From assembly GCF_019669905.1 (NCBI RefSeq), contig NZ_AP019777.1, positions 620,001-684,000 on the forward strand: 64,000 nucleotides of DNA, written 5' to 3'. The position numbers and the translations under genes were made by a program. Each line of letters opens with the position of its first letter. The stretch's first letter is position 1. The notes beneath the pieces were generated by a model, which was given only the letters and a program-made list of their open reading frames with translations, did not search any database and was not told where the DNA came from. This document shows positions 28,301 through 36,467 of the stretch, one piece after another. This DNA is from Methylomonas koyamae (GTDB lineage: Bacteria > Pseudomonadota > Gammaproteobacteria > Methylococcales > Methylomonadaceae).

Positions 28301-28376
28301 CCGTGAATGGGCTTCAATGGTTGGAGCTCCATATGAAACCAAGGGTGAGATAAATAAGTTGATAGAGGGAAAATAA
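25374..28376 (+). CDS. Large internal virion protein (T7 gp16-like), lacking the transglycosylase domain
   Basis: 1000 residues (T7 gp16 is 1318). A long helical protein with family-like stretches such as DYPSLMDSRSPQELRMKLRKLHDEDAARE, an amphipathic alanine/glycine segment (GALGVLGAVVTGVADPINLVPMVG) and a C-terminus that includes FKFQSFAWSAWQRIAVAGLQRHD. It would form the inner-membrane end of the ejected DNA channel. Its N-terminus has no SLT motif; that domain ends the upstream gene instead. The frame is intact. Confidence 0.8.
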   Translation: MIEINPQDVEKNSVQPVQQPEVVRSQLTPDAPSPANPYFDELNQQQPERSLLHDELVINNAAGSILNATKKEYNIDYPAQAGYEPYRDDRTLFNQIKLDDYPSLMDSRSPQELRMKLRKLHDEDAARENISRNGALGVLGAVVTGVADPINLVPMVGQSTKARMAWAAATTAVDEAALQASQEHRTAQETALNIGTATAFTGVLSALANRYGAKAPILPDGVPDPHAQPDYVPIQSADSVGAAATPDALIDTFTADDTKLVGGWLTKLATKGPMGGVGAKLMQSPNPEIRSLANEVFDHGFVTVGNTKGKAINSVEALIEDTKNSWVSKIEADRQAGFAEYVKNAEQAVQQFSKKEFNELVQRQLRYGDVVDSGIVKAAENIRKMIDDFGKVLYEHDKISNPDNVYGAVHMFPRDYQKSFARLNANEVITKLADRIEAKWKADPKELQRAMDTTDGSFHDVRAEALDVAKSVYNHIIGGKSEFPATTGRRKLRLEDKDLMFLINEDPYEIAYKYLARTAPKIELLNRFGSYNADQLLKDALAKNTDLKLNAKPSEQKALEAARVSDEENFKVAFNRLLGNPNDTGATNAYKDGLNFLNNFLVSTKMGKALIASLNDVGASVMINGPIKSMEHYGKALLDFSDLGKLQKAQATRMATAWDRVASDRAKDLEEIMSSSNPNNFINDFMAKTSATLMKASGLPKWTTFGQGVNGTIAVDKILAAGERLTGGAKLSNSEITFFAQHGLTAENIKDIYAASKQFGDVSNRIANVDQWADQELAGVFGSSVNRMVSSAIVKVNASTLPAFMDRAELKLLFKFQSFAWSAWQRIAVAGLQRHDANFLWAATAMTGIGILQTKLKSFAYGNKEPETWEGWVVSGVNNTGLGLFPGMLYDKLSAPFGLTPTNRLFDASKAYGYEKGKPDWVRFIGPGAQPFTDASTVLNGFRDTERWDKQEIDATRRLIPFNNLWYASHAVDQFNREWASMVGAPYETKGEINKLIEGK

Positions 28377-28405
28377 ATAGCAACTGATATTGTTAGTTAG
28401 GAGTA

Positions 28406-29026
28406 ATGCTCATGGACGAGCAAAAAGAAAGAATTGAACTTGCCCCACCTAATCATGGAGACGGGATTGTCTATGAAGTAAACGGAAAACCTGTGTCCAA
28501 AATGACTTACCACCGTCATAAGTCGGGTAAGTCTGAAACGCAAAGGGATACGGTTCGGGAAAAAAAGCCTCACGAGCTTGCCGGTTACTTTTCCGAAGGA
28601 AAAAAAGTCAGTCGTACAACGGAATGGCGAAGACGTACTAAAGCCGCTCGCAAAGAACGCGAGATGGCTAACCCAAATTCTCCACATCAACAAAAGCTGA
28701 AAAGTATCGAAGCGGAGTTTGGCTCAGCGACTGACGCTGACCGCTTGCGCATGACTTACACCGAGTTGGTCCGTCGTATTTCAGTCGAATCGCACAGCCA
28801 ATTTATAACCGATGTGAATTGGGACGACTTAGGCAGTGTTGATAAACGAAGCCGCCAGCTACAAAACTTAAAAAACCTTCTGGCAGTGACCAAGCAAATG
28901 ACAGAGCTCATTGACCGCTTGGAAAGTGACCATTACCAGACAAACATTCGAACCAAAGAAGAGAAAGACGAGCAAAACAAAGTTATTGCTGCCGCTGAGG
29001 TGTTGTTATTGAAGCGAGCTAAGTGA
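28406..29026 (+). CDS. Terminase small subunit (probable)
   Basis: 206 residues directly upstream of, and overlapping, the large subunit. The basic N-terminal half (YHRHKSGKSETQRDTVREKKP, TEWRRRTKAARKERE) would bind DNA, and a helical acidic C-terminal half follows. TTAGGAGTA precedes the ATG. Assigned chiefly by position and charge layout; an ATAAATAG element (28373-28380) lies in the leader. Confidence 0.65.
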   Translation: MLMDEQKERIELAPPNHGDGIVYEVNGKPVSKMTYHRHKSGKSETQRDTVREKKPHELAGYFSEGKKVSRTTEWRRRTKAARKEREMANPNSPHQQKLKSIEAEFGSATDADRLRMTYTELVRRISVESHSQFITDVNWDDLGSVDKRSRQLQNLKNLLAVTKQMTELIDRLESDHYQTNIRTKEEKDEQNKVIAAAEVLLLKRAK

Positions 29027-30489
29027 TGACGGATTTTGATTTTCCGTTGTACGCGGCGGTTTGGTATCACCAGAGCGGTTGGGAAATTCCGGAAGTACAC
29101 TTCAAGATTTTCGAGTATTTAGAAGACGAAGAAAACTGGGGTAAGAACAAAACCAAGATCGTTCTGCTTTGGCGCGGTATTGGTAAATCGACCATCACTG
29201 ACCTTTGGGTTGCTTATAAGCTTACGAAGAACCCTGCCCTTCGGTTTTTGATCATGTCAGCGGATGGAGAAACCGCGAAGAAGTCAACCCAGGATATTCT
29301 CCAGGTTTTACGCAGGCATCCATTTAGTCAGCATTTGATTAAAGCGGGTCGTGACCTTGAAGTTAGAAAGGACAGTTTCTTTGTAGCTGGTCACGTCGAT
29401 AACCGAAATTCTTCCGTAAAAGCAAAAGGCATCTTATCCAACGTTACCGGCGGTCGTGCTGACTACATCATCTTTGACGATATTGAGGTTCCAAAAAACT
29501 CAGGGACGGCACACAAGCGTGAAGAGCTAAGGCGACGGGTATCCGAAGCAAATAACCTGCTTGTTCCAGAGGTTGGTCGCAGGTTGTTTATCGGTACTTA
29601 CCACGACCCGGAATCGATTTATGACGAGGTTGCGCAAAATGGTGCTTCAAAGCTTAGGGTGCCACTTATCACCAATATCAAAGGTGATTATCCCTACATG
29701 GAAGGTGACAGCCAATGGCCGGAACGTTTTAGCAATCAGTGGATTTTAGAGAAGCAATTAAGCTGCCACAGTAAATCCGAGTGGTTATCGCAATATCTGT
29801 TGATTCCAGCGTCAACGAGTGACTCCGTTCTCGACGTTGCACGCATAAAAATGTACGACAAGGAAGTTGATTTCGTTTCTGCGAATAACTCATATCACGT
29901 AACGATTGGCGAGCATGTCATCAGAAGCGTTTCTTGCTTTTGGGACCCGGCGATAAGCAGTGCCAGAGGTGACGACTCAGTAGTCGCGGTTGTGTTCTCA
30001 GACGACGACAACAATTACTTTATCCACCGAACGATAGCTGTTGTTGGCGACACTGACGATCAGTGTAAAGCGGTCAAGCGAATTGCTCTGGAATTCAATA
30101 TCCCCATTGTTAATATCGAGATGAATGGTATCGGGGCCATGCTGCCACCGATGTTGATCAAGCACCTCGAAGGTACAGGCATTGGAGTTAACTCAGCCTT
30201 CAATCGAGAAGCGAAGAACGACAGGATCATCAAAGCGTTTGAAACGCCGCTGTACGCCGGAAGGATACACGCTCACGCGTCGGTTATTAACTCACCTTTC
30301 TTTCATCAAATCCGCGACTTTAACCCATCAGTTACTAAAGCAAGGGACGACTTTATCGACGCGGCCGCGTCGGCCATCTTACGGGAGCCAATTCGGATTG
30401 CAGCTTCAGTATTGGCAATGGGCTCCATAAATAAAGCATGGATGTCGCAAGGCACGTTTGAGCTCGAAATGGACGAGCTCGTTTTTTAA
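29026..30489 (+). CDS. Terminase large subunit (T7 gp19-like)
   Basis: The DNA-packaging ATPase and nuclease. Walker A is WRGIGKST (about 49-56), in the T7 gp19 style RGxGKS, and Walker B is YIIFDDIE (Asp151, Asp152). The nuclease domain starts with CFWDPAISSARGDD and holds later acidic residues (NIEMNGIGAM, DDFIDAAASA). I prefer the ATG at 29026, which shares a base with the small-subunit stop (TGATG), over GTG at 29023. 487 residues (T7 gp19 is 586). Intact. Confidence 0.92.
   Translation: MTDFDFPLYAAVWYHQSGWEIPEVHFKIFEYLEDEENWGKNKTKIVLLWRGIGKSTITDLWVAYKLTKNPALRFLIMSADGETAKKSTQDILQVLRRHPFSQHLIKAGRDLEVRKDSFFVAGHVDNRNSSVKAKGILSNVTGGRADYIIFDDIEVPKNSGTAHKREELRRRVSEANNLLVPEVGRRLFIGTYHDPESIYDEVAQNGASKLRVPLITNIKGDYPYMEGDSQWPERFSNQWILEKQLSCHSKSEWLSQYLLIPASTSDSVLDVARIKMYDKEVDFVSANNSYHVTIGEHVIRSVSCFWDPAISSARGDDSVVAVVFSDDDNNYFIHRTIAVVGDTDDQCKAVKRIALEFNIPIVNIEMNGIGAMLPPMLIKHLEGTGIGVNSAFNREAKNDRIIKAFETPLYAGRIHAHASVINSPFFHQIRDFNPSVTKARDDFIDAAASAILREPIRIAASVLAMGSINKAWMSQGTFELEMDELVF
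30460..30487 (+). terminator. Hairpin plus U-run at the terminase gene end
   Basis: GAGCTCG and CGAGCTC form a perfect 7-bp stem around AAATGGA, followed by G and six T that include the stop codon. It has the form of a terminator and also displays ATGGA in its loop. It lies just before the tail fibre start at 30500. Confidence 0.6.
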
Positions 30490-30499
30490 AGGGAATTAA

Positions 30500-32005
30500 A
30501 TGTCAATCTCAATTCAAGACTTGATCAACGAGTACACAGGTAACGGTTCAACTACCGCGTTTCCGTTTACCTTCAAAATTTTAACGACTGACCAGCTAAG
30601 CGTCGTTGTCGATGGTGTGGTCGTAACGACTGGGTTTTCAGTCAGCATTGACCCACTTGGAGCTGGCGGCACCGTTACCTTCTATGTTCCGCCTGCAAAT
30701 GCAACAAATATTCGTTTGTTTAGGCAAACCCCAATATTGAGGTCAACTGACTTTATTGAAGGTGGCCCTTTGGACTCAGCCGTGTTGGATGGCGACTTGG
30801 ATTATTTAACATCAATCGCGCAAGAAATCGGTACTTACGGTATTAAGCTGAACGAAACAGGTAAATGGGATGCTAACAATATTTCAATTATCAATTTAGC
30901 CAGCCCAGAGAATTCGGCAGATGCAGTAAACAAGCTTTATGTCGATCAGGTTGTGACGCGACTTGGAAATTTAACTGTGCCTTTAAACCCAACTGATAAC
31001 GGAAAGTGGTTGAAAGCAAATGCTGGAATTGCATCCTGGCAAGCGGTAACCAACGCGGACTTAGTGAGCTATTTAGGCTATACCCCCGCGAATAAAGCTG
31101 GCGACACCTTTACGGGTTCGGTTTCGTTTTCAAACACGGCGACCTTCAATCAAGTTCCGAAAACAACCGCAACCAACACGACCGATACCACGGAACTTGC
31201 GACGGTTGGTTTTGTAAATACAAGCCTCGAAGCGGCAGGAAGTGCAGGCATCAGGCAAACCGTATTGAGTGGGCCGGTAGATTCAACGGGAGCGTCAGCT
31301 TTTGGCGGCAGCACGGGATCGACCACAGTGACCGCAAGCGGAACCTTGGTGATTACAGCGGCGAATGGTAATAGCGACTACAAGAAATCAATTACCAATC
31401 CAAGTTGGACTGGCCTTTCAACGAACGGGACGATGTATCTGTATTTGGACATAAATGGCGGGTTAATTTCAACTGGTTCAACGACTTTACAACCAAATTA
31501 CCAGTGGGGTGGTACTTACAGCACAACTAATAACCAACATACTTTCAACATTCAAGAAATGACTATGAAGGTAGGTAATGGCTCAATCGCAAACACTGTA
31601 AACCGCGTGTTTGTTGGAGAGGTTACTGTCGCTGGTGGCGTTGTGACCGCGATAACTTGGTATCAACTGCTTGGTAGATTTACTTCAGCTTGGACGAATA
31701 CTTTACCTGGAATAAACACCACAATTTCAGCAACTCATAAGCTTGGTGTAATGCCTGACATTGCGTATTTAGATGTTGAGTGTATTACAGCGGATATAAC
31801 TTATAGTGTTGGGGAGCAGGTTGTTTTTTCATCATTCGCTGGTAGCTATGCTCGAAACACTGATGAACCGTGGAAAAACAAAACAACTGTTGGATTCACT
31901 ACAGGAGGTACAACTGCCTTTGGAGGTATCAATAAATCAGGGACAGTTGTAACGCCGACCGCCGCTAACTGGAAGTACAGGTTTGTTGCTCAACGAGGTT
32001 GGTAA
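30500..32005 (+). CDS. Tail fibre protein with T7 gp17-type N-terminus
   Basis: 501 residues. Residues 1-115 match the T7 tail-fibre attachment domain pattern (YTGNGSTTAFPFTFKILTTD, GAGGTVTFYVPPA, TNIRLFRQTPILRSTDF, DLDYLTSIAQEIG). The rest is beta-rich and serine/threonine/glycine-rich, as in receptor-binding fibre shafts and tips. Its host range cannot be read from sequence. Unusually for T7-type order, it follows the terminase genes. Confidence 0.88.
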   Translation: MSISIQDLINEYTGNGSTTAFPFTFKILTTDQLSVVVDGVVVTTGFSVSIDPLGAGGTVTFYVPPANATNIRLFRQTPILRSTDFIEGGPLDSAVLDGDLDYLTSIAQEIGTYGIKLNETGKWDANNISIINLASPENSADAVNKLYVDQVVTRLGNLTVPLNPTDNGKWLKANAGIASWQAVTNADLVSYLGYTPANKAGDTFTGSVSFSNTATFNQVPKTTATNTTDTTELATVGFVNTSLEAAGSAGIRQTVLSGPVDSTGASAFGGSTGSTTVTASGTLVITAANGNSDYKKSITNPSWTGLSTNGTMYLYLDINGGLISTGSTTLQPNYQWGGTYSTTNNQHTFNIQEMTMKVGNGSIANTVNRVFVGEVTVAGGVVTAITWYQLLGRFTSAWTNTLPGINTTISATHKLGVMPDIAYLDVECITADITYSVGEQVVFSSFAGSYARNTDEPWKNKTTVGFTTGGTTAFGGINKSGTVVTPTAANWKYRFVAQRGW

Positions 32006-32011
32006 ATCATA

Positions 32012-32055
32012 AAGTACGCTGTAATTTAGTGATTTGATCAATTTACAGCGTGCTT
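32012..32055 (+). promoter_or_regulatory. Long inverted repeat abutting the ChaN-like start codon
   Basis: AAGTACGCTGTAA and TTACAGCGTGCTT match at 12 of 13 positions with an 18-base loop. There is no U-run. The right arm ends on the base before the ATG at 32056, so it could terminate the fibre transcript weakly or control ChaN-like translation. Confidence 0.45.
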
Positions 32056-32808
32056 ATGTCAAAGACACTTACGTTAGGCTTCGCTTTGATGTTCTCCGGC
32101 GCAACATGCTTATCCAATGACTTTGCTGATATCGAACACAATATCAAACCGGGTAATATCGTTATCATTGGAGAAACTCACCAACAACCCGAGTCACCAC
32201 GATTTTTTAAGGGGCTGGTCGAAGCAACAATCGCTAAGTATCAGTGCGTAAGCATCGGCCTTGAGATCGAGCGTGACCAGCAAGCAATCATCGACGACGT
32301 AATGGCCGGCAAGGAGCCGGCATCAAAAATCAAAATTCCCTTCCCAATCGATCATGCCGGGATGCGTTGGATGATCGAGCAATTCGCCGAACTCAAACGA
32401 CAAACACCTTGTTTGAGAGTTGAAGCCATCGACGCCGATCAAGACCGCGATGAAAACATGGCAAACCGGCTTGCCGACTTTCCGGCCGACAAACCAATTC
32501 TGGTTTTACTCGGAGGACTGCACACACTGAAAAAAGTTAATTGGACTGTCAGAAGTGGCAAGCCTGCTGTCGCTGAAATTTTGGCCAATCGTGGCTTCAG
32601 CGTTAAAACTTATCCGCAACGTTGGCTGCCCGAGAAATGCACGTCGGATCAGGGTAGAATAAGTCTTTTTGTTAGCGCCTCTGACCCAGAAGCATTACCG
32701 ATTTTGAACCAGACATTGATGTCTTTGATTAACGCAAAGAAGCATCGAGCGGCAACTGATGTGATAGATGGGCTCGTATTGTGGAAATGCAAAGGTGAGA
32801 AAGTGTAG
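32056..32808 (+). CDS. ChaN/Tiki-superfamily exported protein (accessory 'moron')
   Basis: 250 residues. A hydrophobic signal-like start (MSKTLTLGFALMFSGATCLS) leads into a ChaN/EreA-type fold: IVIIGETHQQPES, IGLEIERDQQAIIDD, RVEAIDADQDRDENMANRL and ILVLLGGLHT. GETH and the later GLHT correspond to the conserved acid/histidine motifs of the Tiki/TraB superfamily. ChaN itself is a haem-binding lipoprotein; a lipobox is not clear here. It lies between tail fibre and ATPase, outside the conserved virion block, as expected of a lysogenic-conversion gene. Substrate unknown. Confidence 0.7.
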   Translation: MSKTLTLGFALMFSGATCLSNDFADIEHNIKPGNIVIIGETHQQPESPRFFKGLVEATIAKYQCVSIGLEIERDQQAIIDDVMAGKEPASKIKIPFPIDHAGMRWMIEQFAELKRQTPCLRVEAIDADQDRDENMANRLADFPADKPILVLLGGLHTLKKVNWTVRSGKPAVAEILANRGFSVKTYPQRWLPEKCTSDQGRISLFVSASDPEALPILNQTLMSLINAKKHRAATDVIDGLVLWKCKGEKV

Positions 32809-34315
32809 GCTCGAAACGGAGCATTTACGCCTGTTGGTGCAACTTTGAAATTTCTGAAAAACAACCTAAGCTACACAGCCGAGCATCTGTTGTCTCTCAT
32901 TCGAAATGATCAATAACAGCAACTTGACCGTTACCTGTAATCGAAGATTTACTGACAAGTAGGATGCGATTCTTGTCTCACTGCCTCCTACTCGTTTTGC
33001 CTGCGACAAATAAATCATTTAATTGATACGAGGTGATGAGCTTTCTGTGACAATTTTCAAAATAACACGCTTCATGCCTTCTGGTTGAAACCCTGAATCG
33101 ACCATTCGACTTACGATCAAATTACGTAGTATTTCATAGGAAATCGAAAGTCTTTGTTGGGAAACAAATGCCTTCAGAATTTCCCGGCCAGGCAGAATTT
33201 TTTTCCAAGATCCATCTCCAAATGCAGCCTCAATTTCGGATTTCCATTCAGTCTGTTTTTCAAAAAGTGCCTTCTGTGTCAACTGTTCTTTTACGACCGT
33301 TTCCACTTTGGACAGAGACCGCTCCGCTGCTTCATTTGTATATCGCGCAATCTCTTCAGCAGCAGGATCGAATTTAATATCTATACAGTTTACGATTTTA
33401 GAGTTTACATAGTCGCACATTCTTTGCCTGAGCGCTTTGAAAACAACTGTTCTAGCAGCACTTCTAAGAGCTTCTAGTCCAGTTTCTATGTCCATCCGAC
33501 TAGATGGATCAATAATATTTACTGCTTCAACAACATAGCGGGGTTCTAGCAAGTAATTCTCAATATGATAAACGTCCCACCTAAAACGACGGACGCCACT
33601 TGGAGGAGGCGCACTAGCCTCTGAGTCGCCATCAGTTATCGCAAAAAAACGGATAGGAAGATCCCCCTTTGTGTAGGCCCGATTGAGAACATCGTGTAGG
33701 GCTTCAACTTTTGTTTTATTGCTACCAGAGAGAAGGTTTACACCGGCCAGTTCATTAGGGAAAAGCCTTGCAACGATACTTTGATCAAAGTCGGTATCCC
33801 CACCGCCTTCGAACAGTATCGCAGTCCCATCGGGTCGGTAAGCAGCGAGATCACCAACCAAATCAGCCATTGCAAGATCTAGGTCTTCGCTTGCGCTCAA
33901 TTGCCGAAGCTGTCCGCGCCCGCCATTTATTCCACAAGGGAACATATGAAAGACACTGAAACCAGGTTTTCCAACAGCTTCTCGTAAAAGCGCATCGGAA
34001 TGAGTGACCAGCCAAAGCTGATTGTTAAGAGCTTCTCCTAGATGGCGCCGATAGAACTCTGGGAGGTTTCTAATAAGGCGAGGATTGAGGTGTAGTTCAG
34101 GCTCATCAAGCAAAATTATTGAATTTTTCGGAGCTGAGCTTCTAATTCGAAGATACCCGTACAAAATTTCTTTTTCACCTGCCGACAATTCGTCGAGATC
34201 ATGAATATTCCCATTGGCGGTTCGTACAGGAAATTCAAGACGCCCGTCGGACGTGGGTTGTGGTCCAAGAAACTCTTTTCCAGGGAAGAAAGTGACAAAG
34301 AGTTCTTTAAGCGTC

Positions 34316-35644
34316 GAGGGTGTCCTGAATTTTGTGTAAACGGGATTTAATTATCGATTGGGCATCCTGTCTTCAAACTGAATGCTAAACCGATTCAAAG
34401 CCGCTTTCCAGTCATGCAACGGCATGGTCCATTTTTGACTGATATTCATCAGGGCCAAATAGAACAATTTCGACAAGGCTTCATCACTGGGAAATGAGCC
34501 GCGATTCTTGGTGATTTTCCGCAAACTCATGTTCACCGACTCGATCGCATTCGTAGTGTAAATGATGCGGCGTATCTCGGGCGGATAGTCGAAGAAGGGA
34601 ATGATTCTATCCCAATTACGTCGCCAAATTTGAGCAATGGGCGGGTAGGCCTCGTTCCACTGCGTCTCGAACTCAGCCAGCCTTTGCTCTGCTTCAACGA
34701 CGCTGGCGGATTGGTATATTCGTTTGAGATCGCCGGCGATCTGTTTACGCATTTTCCAACTGACATAGTTCAGGCTGTTGCGGACTAGGTGGACGATACA
34801 CAGTTGGACGGCGGCGTGTGGATAGACGGTTTCAATCGCTTCCGGGAAGCCTTTCAAACCGTCGACACAGGCAATGAAGATGTCTTGCACGCCGCGATTC
34901 TTGAGGTCTGTCACGACCTGTAACCAAAACTTGGCGCCTTCGGTTTGGGCGATCCACAAGCCCAGCACTTCCTTCTCTCCTTGCAGGTTAATCCCTATGG
35001 CCAGATAAACGGCCTTGACACGAACGGCACCGGTATCGCGCACTTTGACGTGGATACAATCGAGATAAACGATGGGGTAAACCGGATCAAGCGGCCGCAA
35101 TTGCCAGGCTTTGACTTCCTCAATCACGGCGTCCGTCACCGAGGAGATCAAGGTGGGTGAAACTTCAGTGCCATACAGTTCTTCCAGATGGCTCTGGATT
35201 TCCCTGACGGTCAGACCTCGGGCATAGAGTGAAATGATCTTGTCATCAAAGCCCGTCCAGCGGGATTGGTGTTTGCCAATGATTTGCGGCTCGAACTGAC
35301 CATGACGATCACGGGGAATCTCAATCGGCAATGCGCCAAAATCGCCTTTGAGGGTTTTACGGCTCTTGCCATTGCGGGTGTTGCCGGTGGCGTTGCAGAC
35401 TGACTCATGCTTGGCATGGCCTAAATGTTCAGTCATTTCGGCTTCTAAGGCTCGCTCGACCAAGGCCTTGGTGAGTTGTTTTAGCAGGCCATTTTCGCCC
35501 AGCAGGTCTTCAGGTTTTTGATAGCCCGACAATAAGGTATCAATTAGGTCGGTTGGGATGGCTTTTGGTAAGGTCATAGTTACTCCTCAAAGTAAGGGCA
35601 GTTTCCTGCCTAATGGCCGTTTACACAAAAATTCTTACACCCTC
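34316..35644 (-). mobile_element. IS256-family element, copy 2 (intact)
   Basis: 1329 bp with the same ends as copy 1. It is flanked by a perfect 8-bp duplication TAAGCGTC (34308-34315 and 35645-35652), the length typical of IS256. Same orientation as copy 1, 20 kb away. Confidence 0.95.
34351..35577 (-). CDS. IS256-family (mutator-type) transposase
   Basis: 408 residues, full length. MTLPKAIPTDLIDTLLSG start, HLGHAKHE and GNTRNGKSRKTLKGDFG in the N-terminal region, and DDE residues in YLDCIHVKVRD, ACVDGLKGFPEAI and TNAIESVNMSLRK. The element looks active and could mobilise copy 1 in trans. Confidence 0.95.
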   Translation of the reverse strand: MTLPKAIPTDLIDTLLSGYQKPEDLLGENGLLKQLTKALVERALEAEMTEHLGHAKHESVCNATGNTRNGKSRKTLKGDFGALPIEIPRDRHGQFEPQIIGKHQSRWTGFDDKIISLYARGLTVREIQSHLEELYGTEVSPTLISSVTDAVIEEVKAWQLRPLDPVYPIVYLDCIHVKVRDTGAVRVKAVYLAIGINLQGEKEVLGLWIAQTEGAKFWLQVVTDLKNRGVQDIFIACVDGLKGFPEAIETVYPHAAVQLCIVHLVRNSLNYVSWKMRKQIAGDLKRIYQSASVVEAEQRLAEFETQWNEAYPPIAQIWRRNWDRIIPFFDYPPEIRRIIYTTNAIESVNMSLRKITKNRGSFPSDEALSKLFYLALMNISQKWTMPLHDWKAALNRFSIQFEDRMPNR

Positions 35645-36467
35645 TAAGCGTCTCAGTAAGGCCTTTAGCCTTTTCTTGTTCATTACCACTTTTTTCTGCA
35701 AGAAGTTCACGTACGAAGCCTGAAGCCATCTCACTCTTTACGTTGGCATATTTATTTGAATAGTTGTAAAGGGCGTGCTGACTGTACGATTGGGTCTTGT
35801 TTTCTAGGCTCAAGTTTATCCCCTGAACCATTTCTCGACCGTAATGGCGCTGAGCGCCATGGTAATCAATAACTCCAAGGTCATTGGGCCTGAAATTTGT
35901 AAAAATTGTCGACAATAAAATAGAGTCAGATAGCTGCAATCGACCGCCAGGTTGCATTTCGACATGGCCAACAATTACTTCCTGCTGAAGTTCGGCCTTT
36001 AGTATAGGCAAGCTCGCATTGATTTTTTGTTGAACCTCGGGGGCCCGTTCGCGGAATTGCGCATTAAACATTGCCATGTGGTAACCACCCCACTGGAATG
36101 CCTCAGGCAACAGCATTCGCCAAATACTATCTTCAAGAAGCATTGCCGCATTTGCGTTAATAAACACCTTTTCATCTTCCCGAAGCTTGAAACAGCAATC
36201 AATTGATACGGTTTTCAATGGATCATTGAAGAAACCTCTAAGTTCTTCAGCCCGGCTGTTTGGATTAACCTGGAACTCGCCAAACCAGTTTTGCCATTCG
36301 TTTTGATGGTAGCCGCCATAAACTGATTTAAGCAGACGGATTGCATCGAATACGCAAGACTTACCCGAACCGTTTTGACCTGCGATAATAATAGTGTCGC
36401 CGGCGTTTCTGATTTCAGCATTCTCGATACCACGAAAGTTTGAAATAGAGAGAGTATCAATTTTCAC

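Larger units (their letters stand above)
33019..36467 (-). pseudogene. OLD/PARIS-like ABC-type ATPase with TOPRIM domain, interrupted by IS256 copy 2
   Basis: Two parts, 35645-36467 and 33019-34307, join to exactly 704 codons (703 residues) across GLTETLKELFVTF. Walker A is GQNGSGKS (30-37), the ABC signature LSAGEKE begins at 315, and Walker B is IILLDEPELHL (Asp342, Glu343). A C-terminal TOPRIM/DUF4435-like domain has Glu441 (LFEGGGD), Asp500 and Asp502 (TDGDSE) and HIENYLLEP. This layout is shared by OLD nucleases and by fused AriA-AriB (PARIS) defence proteins. The start is GTG after AAAGGATAATT. The IS insertion removes function. Confidence 0.85.

Noticed and set aside
35610..36467. An apparent 285-residue ATPase with its own C-terminus
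   Set aside because: The last ~11 codons are IS256 terminal sequence. The true gene continues past the IS at 34307.
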